Below, piece after piece: positions 48,610-56,980 of a stretch of 64,000 nt of DNA. A program made the translations under genes and the position numbers. Every line of letters begins with the position of its first letter. Within the stretch, counting starts at the first letter, position 1. This DNA is from Chthonomonas sp035294505 (GTDB lineage Bacteria > Armatimonadota > Chthonomonadetes > Chthonomonadales > Chthonomonadaceae): contig NZ_DATGKU010000038.1 of NCBI RefSeq assembly GCF_035294505.1, positions 1 through 64,000 on the forward strand, in the 5' to 3' direction. Below the pieces are notes generated by a model that searched no databases, was not told the origin of the DNA, and saw only the letters and a program-made list of their open reading frames with translations.

Positions 48610-50682
48610 ATGAGACGATCACCAATTACCTGGCTGTTTCTGGCCGTTGGTCTGCTTGCCGCCCTCGTTGCCACCTATCGCCGCTTCCACGTGGAGATGG
48701 CCAATCGGCGTGTGGCTTTGGGGGTGGAGTATGCAGAGGCCGATCAGCTCGCACGCTTCGCAAATGTCCCGCTTGCTAGCGTTTTGCAGGATTTTAAACG
48801 TCAAGGCCTAAGCGCGCTCATCCTCACCGAGGATACGCCCATGTTGCTCGAAACCACCGGCGCCATACGCCCTATCTTCGAGCCGTTGCCGGATGGTCAC
48901 TCCTATACATTGGCCGTGGTGCGCAGCGAGAGCCTGCTGACACGCATTGGGGCGGCACTGCGTGCTCGGGGGATTGTGGTTACCGACTACCCCTCCCCCC
49001 AATCGTTTCCCGAACCGCACGCCGGCATCACTCGGTTCGTTGTAGACCCGCAAGTTGCGCCCCACGCGGCCGCCTTAGAGGCCAACCTGGACTATGCCCA
49101 TATCCGAACGCTTGGCATTGGGCTGCCTCCGCTCGGGGTTGCGGCTGCCAAACAGGCAGGCTTGCAGATCGTCGCCCGCATCGCCAACTTTCCAGGGGTC
49201 TCGAAGGCCACGGCCGCAGCGGTTTTACAGAGCCTTGTGGCCCAAGGGGCCTCGGTGGTGATCTTCAACGGCGATGAGGTGCTGGGCTACCGCGGACAAG
49301 AGAAGGCCGTTGCGCCTTTGCTTCGACCGGCTCATGGCATTGTCTACGGCGATATCGAGTTCGGCAAGCAGAAAGGAGTGACCGATCTCACCCAGGCTTT
49401 GAAGGGAGACTATGTGCGGGTTCACAGCATTCTGCCGGCCGAGATGGGGCAAATGAGCGATTCGGCCATGGTGGAACGGTTTGGGTTGGCGGTGCGTGAG
49501 CGCAACATTCGCCTCTGCTATATCCACCTGCTTACCGATGCCGGCTCGGATGCGGTGGCCCAGAATGCGCTTTATATTAAACGGATCGCGCGACGTATCG
49601 AACACGGAGGGGCATGGACGGGCGGAGGTTTTGCTTTTGGCCCGGCACATCCTTTTCAACGGCTGGAGATTCCCGTGGGGCTTTTTGCTCTCATGGGGCT
49701 TGGGGTAGGCGCCGGCGTGGCCTGGATGTTGGCGCTGATTGTGCCGCTTTCCAAACGACAGGAGCTGGTCTTGACTATCGGTTGCGCCGTGGTTTTTGGG
49801 TTTCTCGCGCTGGTGCATGTTAAAGGACGTCAGCTTACGGCGCTGGCCGCCGGCATCGCTTTTCCGGCCATCGCCTGCCTTAGCTTCTTGCCCGACCCAG
49901 AATCGACCGCCCCTACCTATCCCAACGGAGAGTCCCTACGTCGTGCCATCCGCACGCTGTTGCAGGCAAGCCTGCTTACCCTGCCCGGCATCTTGTTGGT
50001 GGTTGGCCTGTTGGCTTCGCGCCTCTTCCTTACAAAAACCGATCAGTTCCTCGGCATTAAGGCACAGCATGCCATCCCTATCCTTCTGGTAGCTCTGGTG
50101 CTGTTGCAAGGAGGAAAGGCGCGTGCAGGGGAGAGTTGGCCGGTTTGGAGGGAGCGTGCCCTGTTTAAGCTGCGCAGAAATCTCAATGAGCCTGCTCGCT
50201 ACAGCATTCTGCTATTAACCCTAGTGGCTTTGGCCGTATTGGCCATCATGCTCATTCGTACGGGCAACGATGCGGCCGTGGGGGTAAGCCCGCTGGAGTT
50301 GAAGTTTCGTGCCCTGTTAGACCATCTTCTGCCGGTACGTCCGCGCACGAAGGAGTTTCTCATAGGCCATCCGGCCTTCGTGTTGGCCTTTGCTTGGTGG
50401 TGGCGAGGGAGAAGGCGATTGGCCTTGCCCACTTTTGTGGTGGGCAGCATCGGGCAGGTCTCTTTCCTCAACACGTTCTGCCACATCCATACCCCGCTCA
50501 TCGTTTCGGCATGGCGAGGGGGGCTAGGCATTCTGCTGGGAGGCCTCATCGGAGCGGCTCTTTTCTTAGCGGTTGAAGCGCTTTTTCCGCTAAAACCCGC
50601 TGAGCCGGAAAAGCGTTCTGAAATGGAGGTTTCCGATGGGCGACCTGCAGAGCCGACAAAAGCCTCTCTTCCTGTTCCCTAA
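48610..50682 (+). CDS. DUF5693 family multi-pass membrane protein
   Basis: 690 aa from ATG 48610 (MRRSPITWLFLAVGLLAALVATYRR); the upstream open frame from TTG 48454 would add 52 residues without a signal. One N-terminal helix, an extracytoplasmic region (about 30-390) with VEYAEADQLARFANVPLASVL, LGIGLPPLGVAAAKQ, FNGDEVLGYRGQE and RLCYIHLLTDAGSDAV, then about nine transmembrane helices (400-670). This is the DUF5693 pattern. The family often neighbours csaB, as here (5 bases), which suggests a part in cell-surface polysaccharide attachment or modification. The biochemical role is not known. Confidence 0.85.
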   Translation: MRRSPITWLFLAVGLLAALVATYRRFHVEMANRRVALGVEYAEADQLARFANVPLASVLQDFKRQGLSALILTEDTPMLLETTGAIRPIFEPLPDGHSYTLAVVRSESLLTRIGAALRARGIVVTDYPSPQSFPEPHAGITRFVVDPQVAPHAAALEANLDYAHIRTLGIGLPPLGVAAAKQAGLQIVARIANFPGVSKATAAAVLQSLVAQGASVVIFNGDEVLGYRGQEKAVAPLLRPAHGIVYGDIEFGKQKGVTDLTQALKGDYVRVHSILPAEMGQMSDSAMVERFGLAVRERNIRLCYIHLLTDAGSDAVAQNALYIKRIARRIEHGGAWTGGGFAFGPAHPFQRLEIPVGLFALMGLGVGAGVAWMLALIVPLSKRQELVLTIGCAVVFGFLALVHVKGRQLTALAAGIAFPAIACLSFLPDPESTAPTYPNGESLRRAIRTLLQASLLTLPGILLVVGLLASRLFLTKTDQFLGIKAQHAIPILLVALVLLQGGKARAGESWPVWRERALFKLRRNLNEPARYSILLLTLVALAVLAIMLIRTGNDAAVGVSPLELKFRALLDHLLPVRPRTKEFLIGHPAFVLAFAWWWRGRRRLALPTFVVGSIGQVSFLNTFCHIHTPLIVSAWRGGLGILLGGLIGAALFLAVEALFPLKPAEPEKRSEMEVSDGRPAEPTKASLPVP

Positions 50683-50687
50683 GGGCG

Positions 50688-51797
50688 ATGATGAGGCCGT
50701 GGCGATTTGTGCTTTCCGGCTACTATGGTTGCGGCAACGCGGGCGATGAGGCGGTGCTTGCCGGCATTAAGGCAGGGTTCCAACGGCTGGCAGGCGAACG
50801 GGTGCAGCTCTTTGTGCTTTCGCAAAACCCGCAGGCCACCGCCGCTCTCCACGGCCTCGACGCCGTGCACCGTATGCAGCTGGCCCCGGTAAAACAGGCG
50901 CTACTGCAAAGCGATATGCTGCTCTGCGGGGGCGGCAGCCTTCTGCAGGACGTTACCAGCCTCCGTTCGCTGCTTTACTATCTGTTGGTGATGGCTCTGG
51001 CACAACGCCTCCGTAAGCCGGTGATGTTTTTTGCACAGGGTTTGGGGCCGCTTCGCCGCGCCCTCTCGCGCCGGCTTGTACGCGCTGCTGCCGAGCGCGC
51101 GGCCTATATCACCGTGCGCGATGAGGAGTCGGCCCAGCTGCTTCGGCAGATCGGCGTACGTAATGCTTCCATCGAAGTCACCGCCGACCCTGCTTTTTGC
51201 CTGTCTCCCGATGCCTCTGCAGAGCCGCTTCTCAGAGAATGGGCTTCCTTGAAGAGGCCGCTTATCGGGGTGGCCCTCCGCGCGTGGGGCGCTGCCGGCG
51301 AGCAGTCCGCTCGGCCCTATCTGCAACTGCTTTCCGCGTTGGAGGCCGTCTGTGAGGCGCAGCCGATCCTCATTCCCATGCAGCAGCCGCAAGATGTCGC
51401 CTTCGCGCGTGCCTTAGTCCATCAAAGCGGCTTTGCCCGTCCGACTCCCCTTCTCGATCAGGCCACAGCGCCTCATCAACTGCTGAGTGCTATCGCCCAT
51501 ACCCAGGTGACTATCGCCATGCGCCTACACGCGCTCATTTTTGCCGTCCGAGCCGCTGTGCCGCCATTTGCCCTGCGTTACGATCAAAAAATCGAAAGTC
51601 AGATGCGCCTCTTTGGACTGGAGCAGAACATCGCCCACTGGCACGATTTCGACCCCTACGAGGTGGCCGAAAAGGTGAAAGAGCTATTGGCCCAACAGGC
51701 CATCTATCAGGAGAAGCTATCCACCGTGAGCCAGGCTATGGAGGAGCGTGCTCTGCGGAACATGGAGATCGCCTTGAAGGTTATCGGCGCCTGTTAG
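50688..51797 (+). CDS. csaB: Polysaccharide pyruvyl transferase CsaB
   Basis: 369 aa. Opening WRFVLSGYYGCGNAGDEAVLAGI, DMLLCGGGSLLQDVTSLRSLLYY, PVMFFAQGLGPLRR, YITVRDEESAQLLRQIG, IEVTADPAF and IAMRLHALIFAVRAAVPPFALRYD are the CsaB signatures. CsaB adds pyruvate ketals to cell-wall polysaccharide so that SLH-domain S-layer proteins can bind. Two adjacent ATG codons (50688, 50691) both fit. Tightly linked to DUF5693. SLH proteins are not seen in the window. Confidence 0.92.
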   Translation: MMRPWRFVLSGYYGCGNAGDEAVLAGIKAGFQRLAGERVQLFVLSQNPQATAALHGLDAVHRMQLAPVKQALLQSDMLLCGGGSLLQDVTSLRSLLYYLLVMALAQRLRKPVMFFAQGLGPLRRALSRRLVRAAAERAAYITVRDEESAQLLRQIGVRNASIEVTADPAFCLSPDASAEPLLREWASLKRPLIGVALRAWGAAGEQSARPYLQLLSALEAVCEAQPILIPMQQPQDVAFARALVHQSGFARPTPLLDQATAPHQLLSAIAHTQVTIAMRLHALIFAVRAAVPPFALRYDQKIESQMRLFGLEQNIAHWHDFDPYEVAEKVKELLAQQAIYQEKLSTVSQAMEERALRNMEIALKVIGAC

Positions 51798-51849
51798 GCG
51801 AATTATATGCTAACCCCCATTGCCCACTTTTCTAGAAGGAGCCTTCGTT

Positions 51850-53277
51850 ATGACAAACGTGATTCTCATCAGTCTGGATACCACACGCGCAGACCATCTT
51901 AGCTGCTACGGTTATCATCGAAAAACCAGCCCCCATCTCGATCAGATCGCCGCCGAAGGGGTGCTTTTTACGGATTTCTTTAGCCCGCATATTCCCACCT
52001 TCCCCGGCCACACCACCATGATGACCGGCAAAGACATCTATGCCCATCAGGTAACGAGTCAAGCAACGCAGCCTGAACCGGCGGAAGGCGTGCGGATGTT
52101 GGCGGAAATCTTACGGGAACAAGGGTTTTTCACGGCAGCGGCCGATAACTTAGGGCGTTGGTTCGCCCGCGGTTTCGAGTATATCGAGCCTTACGGATGG
52201 GATACCTCCAATCGCAACGAGCTGCGCAAAGGCGAAGCCGTGCTGGCTGCGGCTCTTCGCGTGCTGACGCGCGCCGCCAATCAAGACAAACCCTTCTTCC
52301 TCTTCTTTCACTTCTGGGACCCGCATACCCCTTATCTCCCGCCGGCACCGTTTAGCCGCATGTTCTACGCAGGAGATGAAAAGGCCCCCGATAACCCAAG
52401 CATGGATGCGGTTTGGGAGTTTGAGGCCTTCAATCGCTATTTTGCCGAGTGGATGCCGGATGTTACCGACATTGAGTTTCCGAAGGCGCAGTACGACGCC
52501 GAGATCGCCTATCTCGATGCCTGCCTAGCCCACCTTATAACCCATCTGGATGCCCTCGGGCTGAGCGAGGATACCTGCCTCGTCATCACGGCCGACCACG
52601 GCGAAGAGCTGGATGAACACGGATGCTGGTTCGATCATCACGGCCTGTACGACACAAATGTGCATATTCCGCTGATCCTTCGATGCCCGGGGCTCCTTCC
52701 GTCCGGCGTACGAATCGGGGGGCTAACCCAAATGCTCGATCTCGCCCCGACCATTCTCGACATCCTCGGCTTGGGAGACCTCGCCGAGCGCGAGGGCATG
52801 ATGGGCCGAAGTCTTATTCCCCTCATCCATTCCCCCTCCTCTACCCAACGCGGTACCACCGACTGGATACATATTACCGAGAACACCTGGATGAAAAAAC
52901 GGGGCATCCGCACCGCAACCTGGAAGCTGATCGTTCCACTGGAAACCCCCGACCTTCACGGCCGCTCCGAGGTCGAACTCTACGATCTAACCAACGACCC
53001 CGGCGAGCTAACCAATGTGGCCGAGACCTACCCGGAAGTGACCGAGCAGCTCAAGGCAAAGCTGGAGAGTTGGGTGGCACGCCGTGTGGAGGAGACCGGA
53101 CTGCCCGATCCCCTGCCCATCCAGCCAATCCCCCTACGACGGATTGGACGCATGGATGCGGCCTTGCCACGCGATAAACGGCTTACCGGGGAAGAGAAGG
53201 AGCCAAAGGGCGACGAGAAACAGCCGGAGGGAGATTTCATCGGCTACGAGCGGGAAGAGGCGCAAAAGAACGGCTAA
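51850..53277 (+). CDS. Sulfatase-fold (alkaline phosphatase superfamily) hydrolase with Thr nucleophile position
   Basis: 475 aa from ATG 51850 (AGAAGGAG upstream; an earlier ATG at 51820 is less likely). Sulfatase-family landmarks: MTNVILISLDTTRADHLSCYGY with metal D10, MMTGKDIYAHQ, FFHFWDPHTPYLPP, VITADHGEELDEHGCWFDHHGLYD and LRCPGLLPSG. The usual C/S-x-P-x-R site, where Cys becomes formylglycine, is replaced by PTFPGHTTMMTG with T50 at the nucleophile position. Members of the superfamily with Thr there are phosphodiesterases or phosphonate hydrolases, so sulfatase activity is doubtful. No signal peptide. Follows csaB by about 50 bases. Confidence 0.85.
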   Translation: MTNVILISLDTTRADHLSCYGYHRKTSPHLDQIAAEGVLFTDFFSPHIPTFPGHTTMMTGKDIYAHQVTSQATQPEPAEGVRMLAEILREQGFFTAAADNLGRWFARGFEYIEPYGWDTSNRNELRKGEAVLAAALRVLTRAANQDKPFFLFFHFWDPHTPYLPPAPFSRMFYAGDEKAPDNPSMDAVWEFEAFNRYFAEWMPDVTDIEFPKAQYDAEIAYLDACLAHLITHLDALGLSEDTCLVITADHGEELDEHGCWFDHHGLYDTNVHIPLILRCPGLLPSGVRIGGLTQMLDLAPTILDILGLGDLAEREGMMGRSLIPLIHSPSSTQRGTTDWIHITENTWMKKRGIRTATWKLIVPLETPDLHGRSEVELYDLTNDPGELTNVAETYPEVTEQLKAKLESWVARRVEETGLPDPLPIQPIPLRRIGRMDAALPRDKRLTGEEKEPKGDEKQPEGDFIGYEREEAQKNG

Positions 53278-53293
53278 GACGAGGGGGTGAGCG

Positions 53294-54329
53294 ATGCATC
53301 CGCGTTTTGCACGACCGAGGAGGCTGCACCAAGGCGTCGAAAAGGTTTTGCTGATGCTCTACCTCGTGCTGCCTCTAACGGCAACCTCTACTCCTGCCGA
53401 CAAGGCCTCTTGGATTCCGGTGCCCCTTATTACCAAAGCGATGCGCGATGCCGGCGTTGCGCCGGGAGGAGAGGGCGCACAGATGATCCGCACCCTCGCC
53501 ATCTCGCAAACCGATCCCAACTTCCTTATGATGGGCACCGATGTAGGGGGCATCTATCGCACCCTCGATGGCGGCAAACATTGGCAAGTATGCATGGTCG
53601 GCTGGTACGCACGAGGAGGGAACTACTTCGCCATAGACCCTCGAAATGCCGACCGCTGCCACCGGTAAAACCATCTTCGCCGGGCAACCGCTGGTCTACA
53701 CGCCCATTTCTATCGCAAAGCAGGCCGATCAGTTCCGAAACGATAGGGGCTGGTTTGGCGATAAGGACCACACTTTTGCCAATCTGCCTGTGGGGCGCCA
53801 TACCTTTGCCGGGGTGCTCTACGACGTATACGACTTTCCTACCTCTCCGGTACCCAACTGCATCATGCTGGGAGGCAACGGAGTGCCGGGCAATTTGCCG
53901 GAGGAGGTAAGAGGCATCGCCGTCAATCAAAAGGCCGACGCGCTCTTCTTCTTGCAAACCGCGCGTATTGACCGGCGTCGCAACAGCGATGAGCTTCGGC
54001 AGGGCAAGAAGTTTGAGATGGCAGACTATGTGGTGCACTATGCAGACGGGCAAACGGTGAAGATTCCCATCTATTCGGAAATAGATGTGGAGAACTACCG
54101 GCAGTCGCAACCCACACCGATTGCCGGTGCCCAGATCGCGTGGGAAGAGCGCTATCCCGATGGCTCCTACGCGGTCGCCTATTCTATGCAGTGGAACAAC
54201 CCGCGCCCCAATGTGGAGATCCGCTCGATAGATTTGGAGTACGGGCCCGACCGAGTGGGTGTGCCCGTGCTGCTGGCGGTGACGGCGGCCACGGTGCCGG
54301 CCTCATCTGAGCAATCTGCTCGGCGATAG
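53294..54329 (+). pseudogene. Broken secreted-protein gene: beta-propeller N-terminus joined out of frame to an unrelated C-terminus
   Basis: Frame A (53294-53668, 124 aa) has a signal peptide, then MIRTLAISQTDPNFLMMGTDVGGIYRTLDGGKHWQV and GNYFAIDPRNADR, the opening blade of sialidase/VPS10-like glycoside hydrolase propellers that normally run to many hundreds of residues. It stops right after that blade. Frame B (open after a stop at 53634-53636, continuing to 54329) has DHTFANLPVGRHTFAGVLYDVYDF and GIAVNQKADALFFLQTARI, which look like the beta-sandwich C-terminus of a different large enzyme. Frames differ, so an internal deletion between about 53640 and 53690 is likely. Not expected to be functional. 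Confidence 0.65.
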
Positions 54330-54335
54330 CGGAAG

Positions 54336-54361
54336 AGGGGAGAGCTTTTAAACTCTCCCCT
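54336..54361. terminator. Convergent inverted repeat between the broken gene and the DinG-like gene
   Basis: AGGGGAGAG (54336-54344) and CTCTCCCCT (54353-54361) pair perfectly around cttttaaa, overlapping the end of the helicase gene. It could serve as a bidirectional terminator; the flanking T-run is poor. Confidence 0.45.
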
Positions 54362-56423
54362 CCTTCCAAAAACGTTCCACGCGAAACCACTTGCTGGCAC
54401 GCGAGGCAGGCGGCAGATGGCGCACAAATTCGGCTCCGTAGCCGCGTTTAATCAGTCGCGTATCCAGAATGCAGACGATGCCCCGGTCGGAGTGAGAGCG
54501 GATTAGCCTGCCAAAACCCTGCTTAAGCTTGATCTGGGCGATGGGCATGGCGAGATCGCGAAACCAGTCGCCCTCTTGCTCGATGATCTCTTTTTGGCGG
54601 GCACGCATGATGGGCGAATCGGGCACGGCGAAGGGAAGACGGTCTATGATGACGCAGGAGAGCGCTTCACCGGGGATGTCCACCCCTTCCCAAAACGTCT
54701 GTAGCCCTAGGAGGCATCCGTTTTGGCTGTTGCGGAACGCCTCTAGCAACATGCCGGCGGGCATCTCGCCCTGCACGAAGAGGGGGTAGGGCACCAGCAG
54801 TCGAAGTCGCTCCTTCACGGCGTCGAGCATGGCGCGGGAGGTGAACAGAAGAAACGCGCGGCCCTCCGTAAGGTTCAAAATTTTCACGATCTCTTCCACG
54901 ACCTGCTCGACATAGCAGGGAGAGGGTTGGGCGGCCGGTTCAGGAAGGTGTGCGGGAACATAGAGTAACGCCTGCTCTTTATATCGGAAGGGACTGCCCA
55001 CAATGCGCTCGATGGCGTCTTCTGGAATGCCGAGGCGTTTTCTCAAAAACTCAAACGAGCCGGAGGTGGCCAGCGTCGCCGAGATGAGGGTAACGCTTCC
55101 TGTTCGGCGCAGCAGGCGCTCGCTTTGCCACAGCGCCTTGTCCAGCACCTCGGCAATGGAGACAGGGGTACGATGCAGCACCACGCGCGGCAAGGTAGTG
55201 CTGCCCTGGGCTTCCCGTGTCTTGGCGGTGCGCACGGTGTCGCCGTAAACCTCTACCCATCGAATATGGTTTTCCTGTTGTTCCGAAAAAAGCAGTTGAA
55301 GCTCTTCGCGCGCTCTACCGCAGAGGTGACCAAGCCCTTCGGCCACATCGCGTAGGCTTTCATCTTGACGGGCGATATCCAGCAGCTCCCCTTCCAAAGC
55401 CCGCAGGCTATTCATCAGCAGGGCTGCCAATTCGCCCGCTTGATGTAGTTTCTGCTCGTCCAACCCCTCTTCCAAAAGACACTCCGAGCGTTTGCTCTGT
55501 GCGAACAGGTTGAAGAGGTCGGCATTCATCTGCTCCAGCGCCTGCAGGCGGGTTCTATCTATGTCGAGGTCGTTTCGATAGCCGATGCGTTCAAGGAGAT
55601 TCGGCAGTCGCCGTGCGCTATATTCAATGCCGAAAGTTTTGGTGGCCACGTCCTCTAAGTGGTGGGCTTCATCCAGAACCACATGGTGGTAGTCCGGCAG
55701 AATGCCGGCCTCCGGCTCGGTGTAGCGAAGCGCGAGGTCGCTCAGGAACAGGGCATGGTTCACCACGATGATCTCGCTTTCGGCGGCCTCGTGGCGCATG
55801 CGATAGTAGAAACACTCCTCATAGAAACGGCACTCCTGGCCGCGGCAGGTATCTACGTTGCTGGCGATCTCGTTCCAGGCAGAGAAGTGGAAGGGAAGGT
55901 CGCTTACATCGCCGCTGCAGCCCGGTCGGCTCTGCCAGCGTTCCACCTCTTTAAAGAGCGGATCGCCGAGGAGAAACAGGTTGTGCCTTGCGTTCTCTAG
56001 TTCGAGCTTGCACAGGTAGTTACCGCGTCCCTTCATGAGGGTGGCACGAACCCGCCCTTTGGCTTCGGGGAAAAGGCTAAGTGCCAGAGGGATATCCTTT
56101 CGAATGAGCTGTGTTTGCAGCCCGATGGTGTGTGTGCTAATAACCGTGGTGCGTCCCTTCAGGGCTTCGCGTACGGCCGGAATAAGATAGGCGAGGGTTT
56201 TGCCAACGCCGGTGCCCGCCTCTACCAAACAGACCTTACCCTCCTCCATAGCCTGCTCTATGGCGGTAGCCACTTCGAGCTGTTCGGCTCGAAACTCGTA
56301 GCTCTTCAAGTGGCGGGCGAGAGGCCCTTTGGGGCCAAAGAGCTTTTCTAACGAGATGGTTGCGGTCAACCTGTGCTCTCGCCGCCCCTTTCTATTGCCC
56401 TCCGACGTTTTCTCTTCCGACAC
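54348..56423 (-). CDS. DinG/YoaA-type ATP-dependent DNA helicase (XPD-like, Fe-S)
   Basis: 691 aa SF2 helicase, 5'-3'. Walker A EAGTGVGKT (68-76), DEAH (251-254), four cysteines C138, C193, C198 and C204 placed as in the XPD/DinG iron-sulfur domain, LISATLATSGSFEFLRKRLG, FTSRAMLDAVKERL, LGLQTFWEGVDIPGE and KQGFGRLIRSHSDRG (motif VI). Acts in repair of damaged or structured DNA. No exonuclease domain is fused, unlike Firmicute DinG. Starts at ATG 56423, divergent from the LptC/LptA-like gene. Confidence 0.92.
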   Translation of the reverse strand: MSEEKTSEGNRKGRREHRLTATISLEKLFGPKGPLARHLKSYEFRAEQLEVATAIEQAMEEGKVCLVEAGTGVGKTLAYLIPAVREALKGRTTVISTHTIGLQTQLIRKDIPLALSLFPEAKGRVRATLMKGRGNYLCKLELENARHNLFLLGDPLFKEVERWQSRPGCSGDVSDLPFHFSAWNEIASNVDTCRGQECRFYEECFYYRMRHEAAESEIIVVNHALFLSDLALRYTEPEAGILPDYHHVVLDEAHHLEDVATKTFGIEYSARRLPNLLERIGYRNDLDIDRTRLQALEQMNADLFNLFAQSKRSECLLEEGLDEQKLHQAGELAALLMNSLRALEGELLDIARQDESLRDVAEGLGHLCGRAREELQLLFSEQQENHIRWVEVYGDTVRTAKTREAQGSTTLPRVVLHRTPVSIAEVLDKALWQSERLLRRTGSVTLISATLATSGSFEFLRKRLGIPEDAIERIVGSPFRYKEQALLYVPAHLPEPAAQPSPCYVEQVVEEIVKILNLTEGRAFLLFTSRAMLDAVKERLRLLVPYPLFVQGEMPAGMLLEAFRNSQNGCLLGLQTFWEGVDIPGEALSCVIIDRLPFAVPDSPIMRARQKEIIEQEGDWFRDLAMPIAQIKLKQGFGRLIRSHSDRGIVCILDTRLIKRGYGAEFVRHLPPASRASKWFRVERFWKEGRV

Positions 56424-56980
56424 TTCACCCTCTCCAAATAACAGTCTCTATCATTATACTGCGCTGCAGCAACAGGAAGAAGGAAATTTATAGGGGGTTA
56501 GCGGGAAACCCGTTGGCAGAGCAAGCGTGCTGTGAAATGGCGTTCGCCTCTTCTTGCCCCCTTAAATCCACTACGGCTCGTCCGCAAAGCGGTCGGTGGT
56601 ACGCCTGTTTTGTGTGGGAGGTACACGTAGGGGCGGGTTTCAAACCCGCCCCTACATATTTCTTTCTCAGGCCGGTTTTGAGCCTATTTCAACCCAAGTG
56701 ATACGGAAACGTACGTCAAAAAAAGAGCTGTTTGAATATGTAGTCGCAAACCATCACTGTTAGCAAGGCTTATTTGGTTGAAGCAAGACAAAGTCTTCCC
56801 TAACCGGCTTCGGCCGCACCGCATAGTCTTCTCCCTTAAATGGATGTTAGCGTTCTGCATCGTTCGATTATTCAGACCGTCCTATCCCTACCTGGTGGAA
56901 AGTTTGAACCCGCCTAACGTATTTCAAAAAAGAGGCACTTCCTTATGCCATAATGGAGAGAAGGTGCAGGCGCGGCGATA
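56424..56980. other. Divergent intergenic region, no gene recognised
   Basis: 557 bases between the helicase and the LptC/LptA-like gene. It contains one perfect inverted repeat (listed separately) and A+T-rich segments likely to hold both promoters; CATAAT at 56949-56954 is a weak -10 for the plus-strand gene. I see no ORF with protein-like character. Confidence 0.6.
56627..56655. repeat. Perfect 14-bp inverted repeat (GTAGGGGCGGGTTT type)
   Basis: GTAGGGGCGGGTTT (56627-56640), one central base, then AAACCCGCCCCTAC (56642-56655). It is a single copy in this window and differs from the mosaic repeat modules. Similar G+C-rich palindromes are widespread intergenic repeats in bacteria (from memory). 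Confidence 0.7.
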
